Assembly: GCA_025966225.1 (NCBI GenBank)
Contig: JAOPVI010000423.1
Location: forward strand, 1 to 32,695
Length of the DNA: 32,695 bases
Direction: 5' to 3'
From: Mycobacterium sp.
GTDB taxonomy: Bacteria; Actinomycetota; Actinomycetes; Mycobacteriales; Mycobacteriaceae
Part shown: piece after piece, positions 23,631-32,572 of the stretch
How the letters are laid out: each line of letters opens with the position of its first letter
Position numbering within the stretch: the stretch's first letter is position 1
Made by a program: the position numbers and the translations under genes
Notes under the pieces: model-generated
What the model was told of the DNA's origin: nothing
Seen by the model: only the letters and a program-made list of their open reading frames with translations
Database searches by the model: none

Positions 23631-24368
23631 TCACGACGAGTACGTCACGACGATCCAGATCGCGATGTAGTGGCAGATCGCCGCGGCTGCGGTGCAGGCG
23701 TGAAAGAACTCGTGGTAACCGAACGTCGACGGCCAGGGATTGGGCCAGCGCAGCCCGTAGAGGATGGCGCCGACGTTGTAGAGCACGGCTCCGGCAACGA
23801 GTAGCGCGATGGCGGCGACGCCCGCGCCGTGCAGAAGGGTGGGGGCAAACCAGATTGCCACGTAGCCCAGCAGGAGGTAGAGCGGGACGCCGACTGCTCG
23901 GGGAGCCGAGGGCCACAGCATCTTGAGGGCGATGCCCGCGGCCGCCCCGCCGTAGACGATCGTCAGGACCAACCGACCGGTGGCATCTGGCATCGCGAGT
24001 AGCGCGAACGGCGTGTAGCTACCAGCGATGAACAAGAAGATCATCGAGTGATCGGCCCGCTTCATCCATTTCTCGGACGTGCTGGAACGCCACTGCACGC
24101 GGTGATAGACGGAGCTGACGCTGAACATCGCGACGATGGTTGCGGTGTAGACGAGCGTCGCCCAGCCGGCCTTCGGTGACGTGGCGATCCAGGCGACGGG
24201 TACCAGGGCAGCGCCGCCAAGGATGAAGATCGCGGCCAGGCAGACGTGAATCCAGCCCCTCGCACGCGGGTTGCCCAGCAGTTCGGTGACCGCATCCGTG
24301 AGCACCTGAGGCAGGTCGTCGTCGACGGGTTCGGCAGGCCACCGAGTTTCCGCATCGTCGATGGTCAT
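23631..24368 (-). CDS. Hemolysin III/PAQR-family membrane protein
   Basis: This 245-residue protein has seven predicted membrane helices. The PAQR family's metal-type residues are visible: SSVYHRVQW (His), [20 protein letters not shown] (Asp and His in DHSMI), and the C-terminal [18 protein letters not shown] with two His. Bacterial members are called hemolysin III or TrhA and affect membrane fluidity or act as hydrolases; lytic activity is not implied. The N-terminal 30 residues are an acidic cytoplasmic extension. It starts at ATG-24368 with no clear ribosome site and is followed by the DUF885 gene 60 bases on. Confidence 0.9.
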   Translation of the reverse strand: MTIDDAETRWPAEPVDDDLPQVLTDAVTELLGNPRARGWIHVCLAAIFILGGAALVPVAWIATSPKAGWATLVYTATIVAMFSVSSVYHRVQWRSSTSEKWMKRADHSMIFLFIAGSYTPFALLAMPDATGRLVLTIVYGGAAAGIALKMLWPSAPRAVGVPLYLLLGYVAIWFAPTLLHGAGVAAIALLVAGAVLYNVGAILYGLRWPNPWPSTFGYHEFFHACTAAAAICHYIAIWIVVTYSS

Positions 24369-24492
24369 GGGGCGCTCATCGCGGACGGGCGACCGCGCAG
24401 CACGTCTGTGGGCTCAATCGTGGGGATGCGAATAGCGCCACCTTATCGCGATGTTGCGGAAACGCTGGCTCTGGCGCCACGGGCGGACCCCG

Positions 24493-24612
24493 CTACTGGC
24501 GGCCCATCGCCACCCTGACCTGCGCCTTCTTCACTTCGGCTGCGTCGCCGTAGCCGAGCCCCGAGGTGTCCACCGTGCCGGTGAACGGGTGGGGGAGTCG
24601 TGCGCTGCTCAC
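24493..24612 (-). CDS. Possible 39-residue ORF after the ABC operon
   Basis: GTG-24612, just after the stop of the ABC ATPase gene, opens a short frame with convincing protein text (PFTGTVDTSGLGYGDAAEVK then AQVRVAMGRQ). It has the right strand and spacing for a last operon gene but no ribosome site. It could instead be the tail of a deleted gene. Family unknown. The 124 bases from here to the hemolysin III gene show nothing. Confidence 0.35.
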   Translation of the reverse strand: MSSARLPHPFTGTVDTSGLGYGDAAEVKKAQVRVAMGRQ

Positions 24613-24617
24613 CGGCG

Positions 24618-26246
24618 TCAGTTACGGCCCGCGCTGCGCGGTTGCGCCGGTGGCACGGCGGCGAGCAACGTCCTGGTGTAGTCGTCTTCGGGTGACGCGA
24701 AAAGCTGCGCGGCAGGTCGGTATTCGACTGCCGCTCCCGACTTCATGACCAACACGTCGTGGCTCATCCGTTGGATCACCGCCAGATCGTGACCGATGAA
24801 GAGGAAGGTCAAGCCGAGGTCCCGTTGCAGGTCGGCCAGCAGGTCGAGCACCCGCGCCTGTACCGAAACGTCGAGCGACGCCGTGGACTCGTCGAGGATC
24901 AGCAAGTCGGGCTCGATCGCCAACGCCCGCGCGATGGCCACTCGCTGCCGCTGACCACCGGACAGTTCGTGGGGGTAACGCGAGGCGAACGTGTCCGAAA
25001 GTCCCACCAGTTCGAGCAGTTCGGCGATGCGGGCCCGCCGCTGCGCCTTGTCCCTGGCCAACCGATGCACGGTCAGGGGTTCGCCTATCGCGGTGGCGAC
25101 CGTGGTGCGGGGATCGAGGGACGAGAACGGATCCTGGAACACCAGGCCGATGCGGCGGCGCAACGACTTCGCGGCCCGGCCCCGGACTCCAAGGACGTCG
25201 GTACCGTCGAGCGACACCTGGCCTGCGTCCGGCGTGAGCAGCCCGGTCAGCGCAGCGGCCACGGTCGACTTGCCGGAGCCGGACTCGCCGACCAAGCCGA
25301 GCGTGGTGCCGCGCCGGATGCGGAAGGACACGTCCTTGACGGCGTGTACGGTGGCCCGGCCGCTGGGCGTGGTGACCGGGAATCGGACGTCGAGGCCGTC
25401 GACGGTCAGCAGGACGGGCGCGTCGTCCGGGGGAGCAGGCGGACCGGCGGCCCCCACGAGCGGACGCGCCAGTAGTAGCTCGCGGGTGTAATCCGCTCGC
25501 GGATGGTCGAATACGTCCAGGATCGGGGCCTGCTCGACCACGTGCCCCTCACGCAGCACCGTGACGTCGTCAGCGACCTGGCCGATGACGCCGAGGTCGT
25601 GGCTGATCCAGATCACCGCGGTGCCGAAGTCGCGCTGGAGCTCACGGACCAGGTCGATGATTTGGGCCTGGGTGGTGACGTCAAGTGACGTGGTCGGCTC
25701 GTCGGCGACCAGCAGCTCGGGGTCGCACGCCAACGCGATCGCGACCATTACCCGCTGCCGCTGGCCGCCCGAGAGTTGGTGAGGGTAGGAGCGCAGCCGT
25801 GCTTCTGGGTCCGGCAGGCCCACCGCATCGAGTAGTGCGAGCGCGCGAACGCGGGCGTCGCGGCGGGTGAGGCGACGATGCGCTTCAAGGGATTCGGTGA
25901 GCTGCCGTTCCAGGGTCAACAGTGGGTTCAGCGAGGTGCCGGGATCCTGGAACACGAAGCCGATGCGGCCGCCGTGCACACCGCGCAATATCCGCGGCGA
26001 CGCGCCGATGAGTTCCGTCGGGCCCGAAGCTGCCGTTCCGGCAAGGGTGCTGGAGCCGGTGACGACGGCGCCGGGTGCGTCGAGCAGCCCGGTCGCGCCA
26101 AGCACCGTCATCGACTTGCCGGATCCGGATTCGCCGACGATGCCGAGGGTCTGCTCGCGCTCGACACTGAGGGAAACCCCACCGACGATGTCGCGAGGTC
26201 CGATCCGGACGCTCAGCTCGGAGACTGCGAGCACGGCATCCGTCAC
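24618..26246 (-). CDS. Peptide-type ABC transporter ATPase, two fused nucleotide-binding domains
   Basis: This 542-residue protein is a DppD-DppF type fusion that powers the importer encoded upstream. Domain 1 (about 1-260) has Walker A GESGSGKSMTVLGATG, signature LSGGQRQRVMVAIALA and Walker B ELLVADEPTTSLDV. Domain 2 (about 275-535) has GESGSGKSTVAAALTG, LSGGQRQRVAIARALA and DLLILDESTASLDV, where the usual EPTSALDV reads ESTASLDV but the catalytic Glu is kept. The C-terminal oligopeptide/dipeptide-type extension follows each domain (YTRELL and YTRTLL). GTG-26246 overlaps the permease stop by four bases (GTGA). Confidence 0.93.
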   Translation of the reverse strand: MTDAVLAVSELSVRIGPRDIVGGVSLSVEREQTLGIVGESGSGKSMTVLGATGLLDAPGAVVTGSSTLAGTAASGPTELIGASPRILRGVHGGRIGFVFQDPGTSLNPLLTLERQLTESLEAHRRLTRRDARVRALALLDAVGLPDPEARLRSYPHQLSGGQRQRVMVAIALACDPELLVADEPTTSLDVTTQAQIIDLVRELQRDFGTAVIWISHDLGVIGQVADDVTVLREGHVVEQAPILDVFDHPRADYTRELLLARPLVGAAGPPAPPDDAPVLLTVDGLDVRFPVTTPSGRATVHAVKDVSFRIRRGTTLGLVGESGSGKSTVAAALTGLLTPDAGQVSLDGTDVLGVRGRAAKSLRRRIGLVFQDPFSSLDPRTTVATAIGEPLTVHRLARDKAQRRARIAELLELVGLSDTFASRYPHELSGGQRQRVAIARALAIEPDLLILDESTASLDVSVQARVLDLLADLQRDLGLTFLFIGHDLAVIQRMSHDVLVMKSGAAVEYRPAAQLFASPEDDYTRTLLAAVPPAQPRSAGRN

Positions 26247-27115
26247 TGCTTTCTCCTGGCTTCAGCCATGGTGCGCTGTTTGGGATCGAGCGCATCGCGC
26301 AGCCCGTCGCCGAAGAGGTTGAACGCCAGCACGATCACGAAGATCGCCGCGCCGGGGAACACGGCCATCCACCAGGCGAGCGTGACGAACCCCTGCGAGT
26401 CGAAGATCATCCGGCCGAGCGACGGCTGCGGTGGCTGAATCCCCAAGCCCAGGAACGACAGTGCTGCCTCCGACAGGATGGCGAAGGCCAGGGACAGCGA
26501 GGTCTGCACGATCAAAGGTCCGGCGATGTTGGGCAATACGTGGCGGGCCAGGATGTACCCGTGCCCCGTGCCCATCGTGCGGGAGACCTGGACGAAGGGT
26601 TCGACCCGGACCGACAACGTGCTGGCCCGCGCGACGCGCGCGAATATCGGCGTATAGACCACGCCGATGGCGAGCATCGTGGTGATCACGCCCGGTCCGA
26701 GGATCGCCACGATCGCCAACGCGAGTAGCAGCACGGGGAATGCGAACATGACGTCGACGACGCGCATGAACACCGTGTCGACCCAACCGCCGCGGTATCC
26801 CGCGATGACGCCGATCGCCACACCGACGATCAGCGCGAAGGCCACGCTGACGACGGCCACCTCCATCGATGCCTGGATGGCGACCAGCACCCGGGACAGC
26901 ACGTCGCGGCCGAGTTCATCGGTGCCGAACCAGTGCGCGCCGCTGGGGCCCCGCAACGCGCTCGGTACGTCGACGTCGTTGATGCCGTACGGCACCAGCC
27001 AACGCGCCGCCACCGCGATCACGGCGACGGCCGCCAGCACGGCGGCACTGACGGCGGTGACGGGATTGTCAAGGGACAATCGCCAGGAGGCGACCCGCTT
27101 CTCGTTCGTGGTCAT
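26243..27115 (-). CDS. Dipeptide-type ABC transporter permease, DppC-like
   Basis: This 290-residue inner-membrane permease has an N-terminal helix, then HWFGTDELGRDVLSRVLV, the hallmark of DppC/OppC proteins. The coupling loop that contacts the ATPase is FVQVSRTMGTGHGYILARHV followed by LPNIAGPL. It ends in FNLFGDGLRDALDPKQR, the family's conserved C-terminus. I chose ATG-27115, which overlaps the DppB stop by four bases (ATGA); the open frame continues upstream but only as a shadow of that gene. Together with the DppB-like protein it forms the membrane channel. Confidence 0.93.
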   Translation of the reverse strand: MTTNEKRVASWRLSLDNPVTAVSAAVLAAVAVIAVAARWLVPYGINDVDVPSALRGPSGAHWFGTDELGRDVLSRVLVAIQASMEVAVVSVAFALIVGVAIGVIAGYRGGWVDTVFMRVVDVMFAFPVLLLALAIVAILGPGVITTMLAIGVVYTPIFARVARASTLSVRVEPFVQVSRTMGTGHGYILARHVLPNIAGPLIVQTSLSLAFAILSEAALSFLGLGIQPPQPSLGRMIFDSQGFVTLAWWMAVFPGAAIFVIVLAFNLFGDGLRDALDPKQRTMAEARRKQ

Positions 27116-28086
27116 GACAGCCGGATCCTCGGATCGATGACCGCGTACAGCAGGTCCACCATCAGGTTGATCAGCAGGAACAGCACCGCAATCAGCAAGA
27201 CCGCGCCTTGGATGACCGGGTAGTCCCTGGCCGCCACCGCGTTGTAGACCAGGCGCCCAAGGCCGGGCCACGCGAACACCACTTCGACGACGATCACGCC
27301 GCCCAGAATGGTGGCGAGTTGGATGCCCGTGATGGTCAGAATCGGAACCAGCGCGTTGCGGACGGTGTGGCGGAACGTCACGACGGCAGGAGAAAGCCCC
27401 TTCGACCGGGCCGTCCGCACGTAACCCATTGCGGCGACGTCGAGTACGGCCGAGCGGACGTAACGGGTGAGGATGGCGCCCGCCACCAACCCGACGGTGA
27501 GTCCCGGCAGCAGGATGTGCGAGAGCCAGCCTGCGGGATCGGAGAACAGCGGCCGGTAGCCCGACGTGGGAAGCCAACCCAGTGTGGTGGAGAACAGTGC
27601 GATGAGCAGGATGCCCATCCAGAAGTCGGGCACCGATACCCCGAACTGGCTTGTCACCCGGACTATTACGTCGCTGACCCGACCTTCGCGCAACGCCGAC
27701 CAGATGCCGGCGGGCAGTGCGATCAACAGGGCGATGAGGATGCCGACGACGGCCAGGGACACCGTCGCGGGCAGCCGTTCGATGAGGATTCCCGCGACGG
27801 GGTCGCCGTTGCGGAAGCTGACCCCGAGATCTCCGCGTGCGGCGGACGCGACGTAGCCGAAGAACTGCTCGACGATCGGCCGGTCGAGGCCACTCGCCGA
27901 ACGCAGCGCGTCGTAGGCCTGGGGGTTGTAGCGGGTGCCCAGCGCGATGCGGACCGGATCGCCGGGTACCAGGTGCACCAGCGCGAACACCACGACCAGC
28001 ACGCCGATCAGAACGACCAGCGAATAGCCGACCCTCCGGACCAGGAAGCGGGCCATCGGATGAGTCATGAACGCGGGCAGGCTCAT
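27112..28086 (-). CDS. Dipeptide-type ABC transporter permease, DppB-like
   Basis: This 324-residue permease has an N-terminal helix with ALVHLVPGDPVRIALG, the classic DppB/OppB signature. It continues with RGDLGVSFRNGDPV, the coupling loop YVRTARSKGLSPAVVTFRHT and the C-terminal ILGGVIVVEVVFAWPGLGRL. The start lies in a four-base overlap with the binding-protein stop (ATGA, 28083-28086). Gene order binding protein, DppB, DppC, fused ATPase is standard for importers of peptides, nickel or related solutes. Confidence 0.93.
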   Translation of the reverse strand: MSLPAFMTHPMARFLVRRVGYSLVVLIGVLVVVFALVHLVPGDPVRIALGTRYNPQAYDALRSASGLDRPIVEQFFGYVASAARGDLGVSFRNGDPVAGILIERLPATVSLAVVGILIALLIALPAGIWSALREGRVSDVIVRVTSQFGVSVPDFWMGILLIALFSTTLGWLPTSGYRPLFSDPAGWLSHILLPGLTVGLVAGAILTRYVRSAVLDVAAMGYVRTARSKGLSPAVVTFRHTVRNALVPILTITGIQLATILGGVIVVEVVFAWPGLGRLVYNAVAARDYPVIQGAVLLIAVLFLLINLMVDLLYAVIDPRIRLS

Positions 28087-29606
28087 TGGCGTTGTGCTCC
28101 ACTGAGGCTGGCCGTGCGGAACCTGATCGCACCGTCACGACGCGCCCCGTAGCCGGTGAGGTTGGGCGTCCAGCCCTGGATCACCGACGGGTTGTACAGA
28201 TAGAGGTAGCTGACCTGATCGGCGATCAGCGTCGCCGCCTTGGCGTAGTCGTCGTGACGTGCGCGGTCGTCCACTTCGACCCGTCCGGCGTCCAGTAGCC
28301 GATCGACCTCTGGGTTGGAGTACTTCTGGGCGTTGCTGGATCCATCGGTGTGGTGCTGGGCGTAGTAGAAGTCGTCGGGATCGATGTTGCCGAGCCAGCC
28401 CATCATGAGCATGTCGAAGTGGCCGCTGTTCTGCTCATCGAGCCAGGTGGCCATGTCCACGGTGTGAATGTTGACCGTGATGCCAAGGGGGGCAACGTTG
28501 TCGGCGATCACCTGCGCCGCGGTGACCGTCTCGGGGTACTCGCTGCTGACCAGCATGTCCATCGTGGTGGGCTTGGCCCCAGCCTCGGCGAGTAGGCGTT
28601 TGGCCGTGTCGATGTCGTAGCGGTAGGCGTCGTAACGGGTGTACCACGGGTTTCCGGTGGGGATCGCGAGTTGGTTGGCGACGGCGGTGCCGTAGCTCGT
28701 GGCCTGCACGATTGCGTCGCGGTCGATGGCGTACGCGAGCGCTTGGCGCACCCGCACGTCGTTCCACGGGGGCTTGGCCTCGTTGAGCGCGAGGTACCAG
28801 TAGTCGTTGCTCGGTATCACGGCGAGGTGAATGGATTCGTCGTTCTTCAACTGTGCGACGCGCTGCGGGGGAATGGAGTCGGTCCAGTCGATTTCGCCGG
28901 CCTGAAGCGCCGACAGCGCGGTCGACGGTTCGGAGATGAACTCGAACGTCACCCCCGGCACCTTCGGGCCGCCACCCCAGTAGGTCGGATTGGCCTTCAA
29001 CGTGATCGAGTCGCCGCTGCGCTGCGACACGAACGAGAACGGGCCCGTGCCGATGGGATGCGTCGACAGCTGTCCGCTTTCGACGTTGCGGCGTTGCACG
29101 ATCGCCATGCCCTTGAAGCCGCCGAGGTTGGTCAGCAGGTTGGGGGTGGGCTGCTTGACTCTGATCACGACGGTGTCCGGGTCGGGTGCACTGACGTCGG
29201 TGACGGCACTGAACTTGTCCACGTTGGCAAGCTTCTCGTCGATGATGCGGCGATAGGAGTACACGACGTCGGCGGCGGTGAACGGGGTTCCGTCGTGGAA
29301 TGTCACGCCCCGGCGGAGCCGGAACGTCCACACCAGCTGATCGGGGGAGACCTGCCACGACTCGGCTAGCGCCGGGCGCATCTCGAGGTTCTCGTCGGGC
29401 TCGACGAGCGTGTCGAAGACGTTCTCGAGCACCTCGAACGAAAAGTACGCGCTGGTCTTCTGTGGGTCGAGTTGGTCGGGTTCGCCTGCGATCGCCGCGA
29501 TGAGGTTGCCCGCGGAGCCGCCAAGGTCGACTCGATGCGCCGGCGCGCACGACACCGACATCAGCAGCGCGACCACGACGACGATGGCGGCCGTTGGTTG
29601 TCGCAT
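28083..29606 (-). CDS. Family 5 solute-binding lipoprotein of the peptide-type ABC importer
   Basis: The protein of about 507 residues captures the substrate outside the membrane. From ATG-29606 a signal peptide ends in lipobox SVSC with Cys-20; GTG-29618 is an alternative but overlaps the GGAG box. Family landmarks are QTLDP-like EPDQLDPQKTSAYFS, LRRGVTFHDGTPFTAADVVY, HPIGTGPFSF and ALAYAIDRDAI. The substrate may be a di- or oligopeptide, but family 5 proteins also bind nickel, opines, glutathione or sugars, and nothing here decides. It is the first gene of a tightly coupled four-gene operon. Confidence 0.92.
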   Translation of the reverse strand: MRQPTAAIVVVVALLMSVSCAPAHRVDLGGSAGNLIAAIAGEPDQLDPQKTSAYFSFEVLENVFDTLVEPDENLEMRPALAESWQVSPDQLVWTFRLRRGVTFHDGTPFTAADVVYSYRRIIDEKLANVDKFSAVTDVSAPDPDTVVIRVKQPTPNLLTNLGGFKGMAIVQRRNVESGQLSTHPIGTGPFSFVSQRSGDSITLKANPTYWGGGPKVPGVTFEFISEPSTALSALQAGEIDWTDSIPPQRVAQLKNDESIHLAVIPSNDYWYLALNEAKPPWNDVRVRQALAYAIDRDAIVQATSYGTAVANQLAIPTGNPWYTRYDAYRYDIDTAKRLLAEAGAKPTTMDMLVSSEYPETVTAAQVIADNVAPLGITVNIHTVDMATWLDEQNSGHFDMLMMGWLGNIDPDDFYYAQHHTDGSSNAQKYSNPEVDRLLDAGRVEVDDRARHDDYAKAATLIADQVSYLYLYNPSVIQGWTPNLTGYGARRDGAIRFRTASLSGAQRQ

Positions 29607-29673
29607 CGTTTCGTTCACTCCAAACGGGTTGGCTGCGACGCGACAACAGACCGCTGCCGGTTGCGCGCTGGAC

Positions 29674-29705
29674 AGGTGTACCCGCCGTGCGCGGGTCGCA
29701 CACCT
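29674..29705 (-). terminator. Hairpin between the lipoprotein gene and the ABC operon
   Basis: ACCCGC (29680-29685) pairs with GCGGGT (29691-29696) around a five-base loop. An outer AGGTGT/ACACCT pair (29674-29679 with 29700-29705) extends the stem after a three-base bulge. It starts seven bases after the lipoprotein stop, read on the minus strand. It lacks a U-tract but probably ends that transcript before the ABC operon. Confidence 0.5.
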
Positions 29706-29711
29706 TTCGCG

Positions 29712-30227
29712 CTACTGGTGCGCAGATCCGGTCGTGGGGCGCTCGTCGGCCGCTTGGAGCAGGCAGATGACGGTGCTGGGGAGCGGATTGTCGGAGGTCC
29801 GGTCCTGCCGCGAATCAATGAGGTAGGTAACGACGAATGCTCCGGCGGTTTTCCCCGTGTACGGCGTCACCCCGGCGGAGCACGCCTGGTTGGCGACGTC
29901 GGTGATCGCTGCATTCACGGCAATGGGCGCGAGCAGATAGACCTCGGCCTGGTGCGGCGTCGAGCAGTCGACGACGTCCACCGTCACCGCGCCGAGGTCG
30001 ACCGGGGGCACCTCGGCGACGCAGTCGCCGACGTGGAGATCCACCCACTTCTCGGTACGAGGGCTTTGCGCCGTGGGGGCAGCGACGGTCGGAGGCGCGT
30101 TTGGCGTTGCGGTACGGGACTCCGTCGACGTGGAACTGGGGGAGGGTGCGGCTTCGGTAGCCGGATGCCGGCTGCAGCCCGCGAACACGACGAGCGGGAT
30201 CAGGGCGGTACAAATCTGACGCGACAC
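29712..30227 (-). CDS. Septum-formation-type exported lipoprotein
   Basis: This 171-residue lipoprotein has lipobox VFAGC with Cys-18 and a Ser/Thr/Pro/Ala-rich linker to about residue 58. The folded domain has KWVDLHVGDCVAEVPPVDLG then VDVVDCSTPHQAEVYLLAP. The pattern VGDC...V-DC--PH-AEV is that of the small 'septum formation' or DUF4190-associated domain found in actinobacterial exported proteins. Four Cys in the domain (DC, DC, AC, IC) could form two disulfides. GTG-30227 follows a G-rich ribosome site. Function unknown; the family name does not prove a role in division. Confidence 0.75.
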   Translation of the reverse strand: MSRQICTALIPLVVFAGCSRHPATEAAPSPSSTSTESRTATPNAPPTVAAPTAQSPRTEKWVDLHVGDCVAEVPPVDLGAVTVDVVDCSTPHQAEVYLLAPIAVNAAITDVANQACSAGVTPYTGKTAGAFVVTYLIDSRQDRTSDNPLPSTVICLLQAADERPTTGSAHQ

Positions 30228-30683
30228 TCGCCCCCCTCGATCCGTGTCCGATCGGATAGCGGTGGAGTCTAGGCGCGCCGTCCTCGTAAGCGGCGCATTC
30301 GGGCCGCTGGCGCCGGGTCGGTGGCGGCCTTGGCTAAGCCGCGAGATGCCCTAGGTAATGGTCGTGTCGCACGTGGTGTGGTGGGTGGGGCGAAAGTGAT
30401 CCGCGCCCTTGGTGCGGAGTGGGTGGCATCGCGCGGGAGTGGAATTCGGTGTACCGGTAGGCATTCGACTGACGTCTGTGTCAATCCGCACCGGTGCTGT
30501 AACGCATTCCGTGCGGCGACGATGAAGGTACTGAGATGTGCGGGCTCCAACGGCCCGCCATCACAAACGAACTAAGGCGAAGTACTACTAGCTGGTCCCG
30601 GACCGGCGTCGGGGGAGCGGACTCCGCTCGGTAGCAGTGGCGGAAGACGCCACGCTCCTAGAGATCGAAGGAGTCGATGCCCG
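30228..30683 (+). other. Intergenic region, 456 bases, divergent promoters
   Basis: This gap separates the minus-strand lipoprotein from the plus-strand Pro-rich protein and must hold both promoters, but no convincing -10/-35 pair or coding text was found. One hairpin, GAGCGG/CCGCTC with a three-base loop (30615-30629), falls in the likely leader of the Pro-rich gene. Confidence 0.5.
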
Positions 30684-32438
30684 ATGGGTGCACCGCGTGA
30701 AAACAGTCCCAAGCGAGCGGTCGCGGCCGCGGTGGCATCGGGAGTGGTGATCTCCCTGACCGCGCTGACCACGGGCCTGGCTCCGGCCATGGCCGACCCG
30801 GCCGATCCGGTCGGGCCACCGACGCCAGTCGTCGTAGCGCCCGTCGAGGCACCGACGGTCGCCGAAGCGCCTGCTCGCGAGGCGGCGCCTCGGGAAGCAC
30901 CGGTCGCACCCGTCGTACCCGTGGCCCCGCCCGTAGCCGTTGCGCCGCCCGAGCCGGTCGCACCGCCAGTCGTGGTGGCCCCATCGGTCCCCAAGAGTGC
31001 GGAACCCGCACCCGAGGTCGTCGCGCCTGCACCGAAACTGGTGCCGGTAGATCCGCCCGCGGCGTCGTCGATCGCACCCGCGCCTGCGCCACGTTCGGTA
31101 ACACCCAGCGTCGCGCTCGCTCCACCAGCGGTGAGCTCCGAAACGCCGGCGGCGCCCGAGCCGTCACCAACCGCCCAGCGCAAGCCTGACCGCAAGCTTG
31201 CGGAGCAAGGCCCGCCGAGTCCGGAGTCGGCCGCCCCTGCTGCGCCGGCGTCGCCAGTTGCTCCGGCTCCGGTGTTGCCTGGGCTCGTCGCGCCTAGCGC
31301 CGAACCCGCACCGCCGTCGGCCGTAGGCGACGCGCCGTCCGGTCAATCGGACAAGTCAGCGGACGTCGCGCAGACCCCGTCGCGGGCCGGTGGTGGTGAG
31401 CGATCGGGTATCGGCGCGCCTCCGTCCGCGCCGCCCGTGGAGGCCGCGCAGGCCGCACGGGTGATCAAGACCGAAGCGCCGAAGACGTTGGAGGCACCAA
31501 AGGAGGACGTCCAGGTCGCATTGTCCGCGAAAGTCGATGAGCAGAAACCACTTCCAGCGACGAAGGTGGACGTCGACGCGTTCGCCAGCGTGGTCAAGTC
31601 GTCGGGCAGCAACCGCGATGATCGGGACGGAAATACCCAGCGCGACAAGGACGGGCCGCTCGGCATGGCCAACTGGAATCGCAATCGGGGCAACGACTTC
31701 GACCGGGGTCACGACGGAGACCGCCACGACGGGGACCACAGGGTGAAGCAGTGGGATCCCCGTTGGGTGGCGTACGACGATTACTACCGACCTGTGATCT
31801 GCAACCCGTACCGGCAACCCGTCCGGATCGTGTACATCTACCAGAACACTCCTCGGATCGTGATCATCAATCCGCTGGCACGTGTCGTCCTCGACGTGGC
31901 CCAGTACGCCGCCTACAGCTTCACGGCCGTGGTGGCCAACGCCGCCAATCAGGCGGTCAACGTGGCAGTTGGCAGCTTCTTCGGCGGTGGCTACTACCCG
32001 GGTTACGGCGCACCGTTCCCGCCGCCTCCGCCGCCGGTGCTGCGCTACGACAACGTGCCCGTCCAGGTGCGCTACCCCCAGGCGACGTACGAGCCGTTCC
32101 GGGTTCAACGGATCGTCGACGTCGGCGACGATGCCCAGTACGGAGAGCGGAAGGTGTTGCTCGACGGTGTGACGCCCGCCTGGGGCGAGTGGACTCAGAC
32201 ACCAACGGGCGAAAGGCAATTCGAGGTTCACAAGACCCAGCAGTTCCCTGGCCTGGATCAACCAGGAGAGGGTCCGCTCCCCGGTGACTACCAGTTGCGG
32301 CTGGCGTCGGACGAAGGGCGGCCGGGCATGGACGCCAGGTCCATCTATCTCGGAGCGCTCGCTGGCGCGCTCGCGGTGATGAGTCTGGGTGCCGTCGCCT
32401 GGAGCGTCATGCTCGGACGGAGGCGTTCGCAGCACTAG
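30684..32438 (+). CDS. Large Pro/Ala-rich exported protein with C-terminal membrane anchor
   Basis: This 584-residue protein has a signal peptide (AVAAAVASGVVISLTALTTG, cleavage near AMA-DP). Residues 40-230 are a low-complexity stalk of Pro, Ala and Val. Residues about 305-345 form a hydrophilic Asp/Arg/His/Asn/Gly tract (GNDFDRGHDGDRHDGDHR). A folded region follows (YYRPVICNPYRQPVRIVYIY, a hydrophobic Ala/Val helix stretch, then GGGYYPGYG and a seven-Pro run), then a beta-rich domain around VQVRYPQATYEPF. A C-terminal helix (GALAGALAVMSLGAVAWSVM) ends in RRR. This suggests a cell-wall-spanning protein anchored at its C-terminus. AAGGAG at 30668-30673 precedes the ATG. Similar proteins occur in mycobacteria, but no function is known to me. 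Confidence 0.8.
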   Translation: MGAPRENSPKRAVAAAVASGVVISLTALTTGLAPAMADPADPVGPPTPVVVAPVEAPTVAEAPAREAAPREAPVAPVVPVAPPVAVAPPEPVAPPVVVAPSVPKSAEPAPEVVAPAPKLVPVDPPAASSIAPAPAPRSVTPSVALAPPAVSSETPAAPEPSPTAQRKPDRKLAEQGPPSPESAAPAAPASPVAPAPVLPGLVAPSAEPAPPSAVGDAPSGQSDKSADVAQTPSRAGGGERSGIGAPPSAPPVEAAQAARVIKTEAPKTLEAPKEDVQVALSAKVDEQKPLPATKVDVDAFASVVKSSGSNRDDRDGNTQRDKDGPLGMANWNRNRGNDFDRGHDGDRHDGDHRVKQWDPRWVAYDDYYRPVICNPYRQPVRIVYIYQNTPRIVIINPLARVVLDVAQYAAYSFTAVVANAANQAVNVAVGSFFGGGYYPGYGAPFPPPPPPVLRYDNVPVQVRYPQATYEPFRVQRIVDVGDDAQYGERKVLLDGVTPAWGEWTQTPTGERQFEVHKTQQFPGLDQPGEGPLPGDYQLRLASDEGRPGMDARSIYLGALAGALAVMSLGAVAWSVMLGRRRSQH

Positions 32439-32445
32439 GTCTCGG

Positions 32446-32486
32446 CGTGTTCGGCAGCGAAACGAGGGGGTTCGGTGCCGAACACG
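32446..32486. terminator. Long inverted repeat after the Pro-rich gene
   Basis: CGTGTTCGGCA (32446-32456) and TGCCGAACACG (32476-32486) are perfect 11-bp complements with a 19-base loop, starting eight bases after the stop. No U-tract follows. It may be a first terminator hairpin or an RNA end-stabilising structure. Confidence 0.45.
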
Positions 32487-32529
32487 TCGTCGGCAACGAA
32501 TGCGCCTGCGGCTTGGCCGCAAACGAAGA

Positions 32530-32558
32530 TGGCCGCCGAGTTTCCTACTCGGCGGCCA
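32530..32558. terminator. Strong bidirectional intrinsic terminator between convergent genes
   Basis: A perfect 12-bp GC-rich stem (32530-32541 with 32547-32558) closes a TTCCT loop. Read rightwards it is followed by the T-rich CTTTCATT; read leftwards by ATCTTCGTTT. It lies between two convergent genes, so it can end both transcripts. Confidence 0.8.
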
Positions 32559-32572
32559 CTTTCATTGGAGGA

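Noticed and set aside
21906-23804. 632-codon plus-strand ORF opposite the DUF885 gene
   Set aside because: Composition (Arg, Val, Gly, His) is that of an antisense shadow; the minus strand has a lipobox and zinc-site motifs.
27116-28138. Upstream extension of the DppC-like frame to 631 codons
   Set aside because: The extension is a shadow of the DppB gene; the real start is the ATGA overlap at 27115.
30321-30575. Plus-strand ORF of 84 codons in the gap before the Pro-rich gene
   Set aside because: No ribosome site, no family, and Arg/Gly/Ala/Cys text like random GC-rich translation.
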